This document shows positions 47,983-64,000 of a stretch of DNA of 64,000 nucleotides, piece by piece. Location: positions 7,665,420 through 7,729,419 of the forward strand of contig NC_044571.1 of assembly GCF_901933205.1 (NCBI RefSeq). Reading direction: 5' to 3'. This stretch comes from Camarhynchus parvulus (lineage: Eukaryota; Chordata; Aves; Passeriformes; Thraupidae). Every line of letters begins with the position of its first letter. Position 1 is the first letter of the stretch. The position numbers and the translations under genes are program-made. Below the pieces are notes generated by a model. The model did no database searches. It was not told the origin of the DNA and saw only the letters and a program-made list of their open reading frames with translations.

Positions 47983-50744
47983 GTGAATAGATATCCTCCA
48001 TGGGAATTTTTGTAAACTTAGCTGCTAGCAAACATCCCTGCTTACCTTTTCCCCACTCATATTCTGTATGTGCTGGACTAAAACATTTAAGCTTGAAAAT
48101 TTTGTTCCATTTTTTTCATTTTTCTTTTAACTCATTTGTTTGTAGCTAATTCAAAATACCTTTTTGTTTTTTCATGTGTCCACGTGTGAGAGTTACAAAT
48201 TCACTGAGAATTTAACTGGAGATGTTGATTTAGTTCAGAATGCATTAATAGACTTCCTGTTGTGCAGTGACGTGTTCAGGTTTTAATCTTAGAGGAAAGC
48301 TGAAATTTCTATTTTAGCTGGAATGGAGACAATTAGGGCAAGTGTCTAAAACTCTAAAATATTGTGCTGACAAAGATTGTAAAGCTTGAGTTTATCTGAC
48401 ACTAATTATTAACATTAAAAAAGTTTTTCAAAGAAAAGCATTAAAGATAGTTTCTGTTAGGGGTTGATAAATCTGAAGATGGTCTCTTAAAATTTCAGTC
48501 CTTAGTCCCATTTTCAATAACCTCCCTTAACTTTGTTACCTTGACCTGCTGGTTGTGCAGATCAGCACAGACCACAGAAAGATCTTCCCTCTCCAGAAAA
48601 TTCCAAGAAAGCATGTGGGGCTTCTCAGATGATTCCCCATCTTTCTTCTTGCAATATTAAGAATTTTTGTTCTTTATCTGCAGCCTCCAAATGAGCACAT
48701 AGCATGAAGTGATTTGTGATTGATCTCCAGTAACTGCTCCAGTTATTTATAGTCTTTCCAGAATCTACCGCTGAATTTTTAACTGTGTACTCAGCCTCTT
48801 TCTCTACCAGGAATTTTTTTAATAGCTCTTGCAATTCCATTCAAGAAGTCAATCAGCTACATTAACTCTTGTCTCTGAGAACCTTTTTATATTGCTGTCT
48901 AGTTGAGTTGGCTGGAACTTCTATTACAAGAATGGTTTGCTCTTACTTCACTTCCCATTTTTACAGCTCTCTATGGTTCTTTCAACTTTCCATTTTCTTC
49001 TGAAGCTGCCTGAATGTAAATCTGGAGAGGCTCCATGAAACACCTTCCAGACATTTATATTAGGTTTTCATTTGCTTCTTATAGGTTTTTTTTTCCCCAG
49101 AAGAAGAAACTTTGTTCAAGGCAATATCAAAACAATGGTGTTTCTCTTACTCACACCATTTATAATTACATTATTTTTTCAATTTTTACCTGATTTTTCC
49201 CATTGAACCAGCATATTTTTCTTGTCATCCTTGAAACCAGTGAGGGCTTGGCTAATAGATACATTTTTATGTGTCAGAAAGTCTGTAGTGTTCCATGAGC
49301 TGCCAGTATATGGTGGATAATGGCTCAAACTGGAGCAGGGACTTGAAAAACAGGGAAGTTTCTAGATAGTAAAAATACTGCTAATGCTTTTAGACCTGTA
49401 TGAATAAGCTTCAGCCAAAATAAGGGATTGGCTCAGTATTGATTACTTCATGAAAAACAAATTACTAAGTAAACATAATTGGTTTCAAAATATCCTATTT
49501 CTCAAGTAATTAAAAGAAGATGGGTTGCTTTTTTTAACTCAATGCACAGCAGAGCATGGGTCAGATTTAATATATTAAAAATTGAGTTCTGTATTGGTCT
49601 TGTCATCTGATGCTCTCACTGCAAACCAATAAAAATACATCAGATACAAAAGAAAAGTGATTAGCCATTTTAAGTTAATTTATTCATGTGTTGAGGTGCA
49701 GATTGGATTACTTTAAGTGCCATGAATAGTGCTAACACTGCACAGTTACAGCTATTACTGGAGCAGAATTTGAGTAGAGTTGAAAAGTGATTGTTACATT
49801 TTCTAAGGATATTACTTTGCAATGTAATTGTTGGGGATTTTTAAATCTAGTCTATTTTTAGTAAGAAAATCAGCAGTATGTGTATACAAAGCTGGGTGAG
49901 ATGCTGCAGGGTGATGTTGGAAGTTCATGAACTGTAGAAATTACCCATCTAGTGCATGACACTTAATTTTGGTTTTGAGCTCCTTGGGTGCATCAGGGCT
50001 CCAATTAGTAACCAAAACTGGGTATCACTTTTATTTTGATTTTCTAGAGTTGAGAACTTAGTAACACACAAGGAAAGGATTGTGAAGTCAGAGTCTGGAT
50101 TCTTTCTCTTCATGTTCTTTAGAGAATAACTTGCTCAAATCATGAGTTTTATTTACACAGGAGCAGACTTTTACTGAAAAACCCATACGGAGAATTCCCA
50201 CATTCCTCCTGAGTAACTCTGTGATAGGAGCAATACAGGACTTCCTAAAAAAAAAGATTTTTTTTTTAATGCCTTAAATCTTAAAAATTCTCATTCTGAA
50301 GTTCACTAATAAAGCCAAAGTCCTTCATAGCATCCAGTAAAATTTCCTGTCACAGAAAGTTTTAAAACATACCGTGGGACTTCAGTTGGAAAATACATTA
50401 CAGATTGAGTTGTAAGGTGCTGGCTTGTGTCTGGAATGATTTGTGGTAGTTAATAACTGTTGAGGGACTCCATGAGTTTATTACATTTTTGCTGTTCAGG
50501 TTCTATAGAATGTAGAAAACATGGGCTTTTGAAATAACATCATATGTCTCCATCATTTGCTGGAGGGGGCATTTTCATTTTCATGTTCAACTATCACTTA
50601 TTCTTTGGCACCTTCCTTTTTTATTTCTTTCTTTGCTTGTTGCAACCAATATGTGTAGCTGCATTCACAGATCAAATTTTCACCTGTTACTCTGAATAGC
50701 AGTGATGATTCTGCAGTGTCTCTTATAAACTCTTTTTTTTCTAG
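47983..50744 (+). other. CASK: CASK intron
   Basis: 2762 nt, AT-rich, ending with a T8 tract and CTAG. No gene or named repeat. Confidence 0.9.

Positions 50745-64000
<13,256 letters not shown>

Overview
The window is a stretch of bird (probably songbird-type) nuclear DNA lying wholly inside one protein-coding gene, CASK, read on the + strand. The bird assignment rests on degenerate CR1 LINE fragments (clearest at 23766-24142), the absence of any mammalian-type SINE, and relatively short introns. The species cannot be fixed from the sequence. CASK is a membrane-associated guanylate kinase (MAGUK) scaffold of synapses and cell junctions; its usual domain order is CaM kinase-like, two L27, PDZ, SH3 and guanylate kinase-like (GK).

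Eighteen exons can be placed to the base, all with GT-AG borders. They join without a break in reading frame to 1773 nt, or 591 codons, matching residues about 278-868 of the 926-residue human protein as I remember it. From left to right: 1615-3367 encodes the end of the kinase-like region and the calmodulin-binding segment; 8506-8523 is an 18-nt microexon; 16235-33299 encodes the two L27 domains; 36871-41036 the linker and PDZ domain; 46502-47982 two small in-frame cassette exons; 50745-52298 the SH3 domain and the following hook segment; 57090-60854 most of the GK domain. The exons for the first ~277 residues lie before the window, and those for the last ~58 residues lie after it.

The other 62 kb is intron. 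It holds three CR1 remnants, a few short tandem repeats, homopolymer runs, a pyrimidine-strand tract and some candidate regulatory stretches. I found no second gene, no RNA gene and no CpG-island promoter. Most apparent reading frames are intronic chance frames.

No new biological system is evident. The most interesting points concern splicing: the 18-nt microexon with UGC and TGCATG motifs around it; a strong acceptor and donor only 6 nt apart at 12062-12067; a duplicated donor sequence at the end of the exon at 52183-52298; two adjacent optional exons before SH3; and a sharply bounded GC- and CpG-rich patch inside the exon at 36871-37059.
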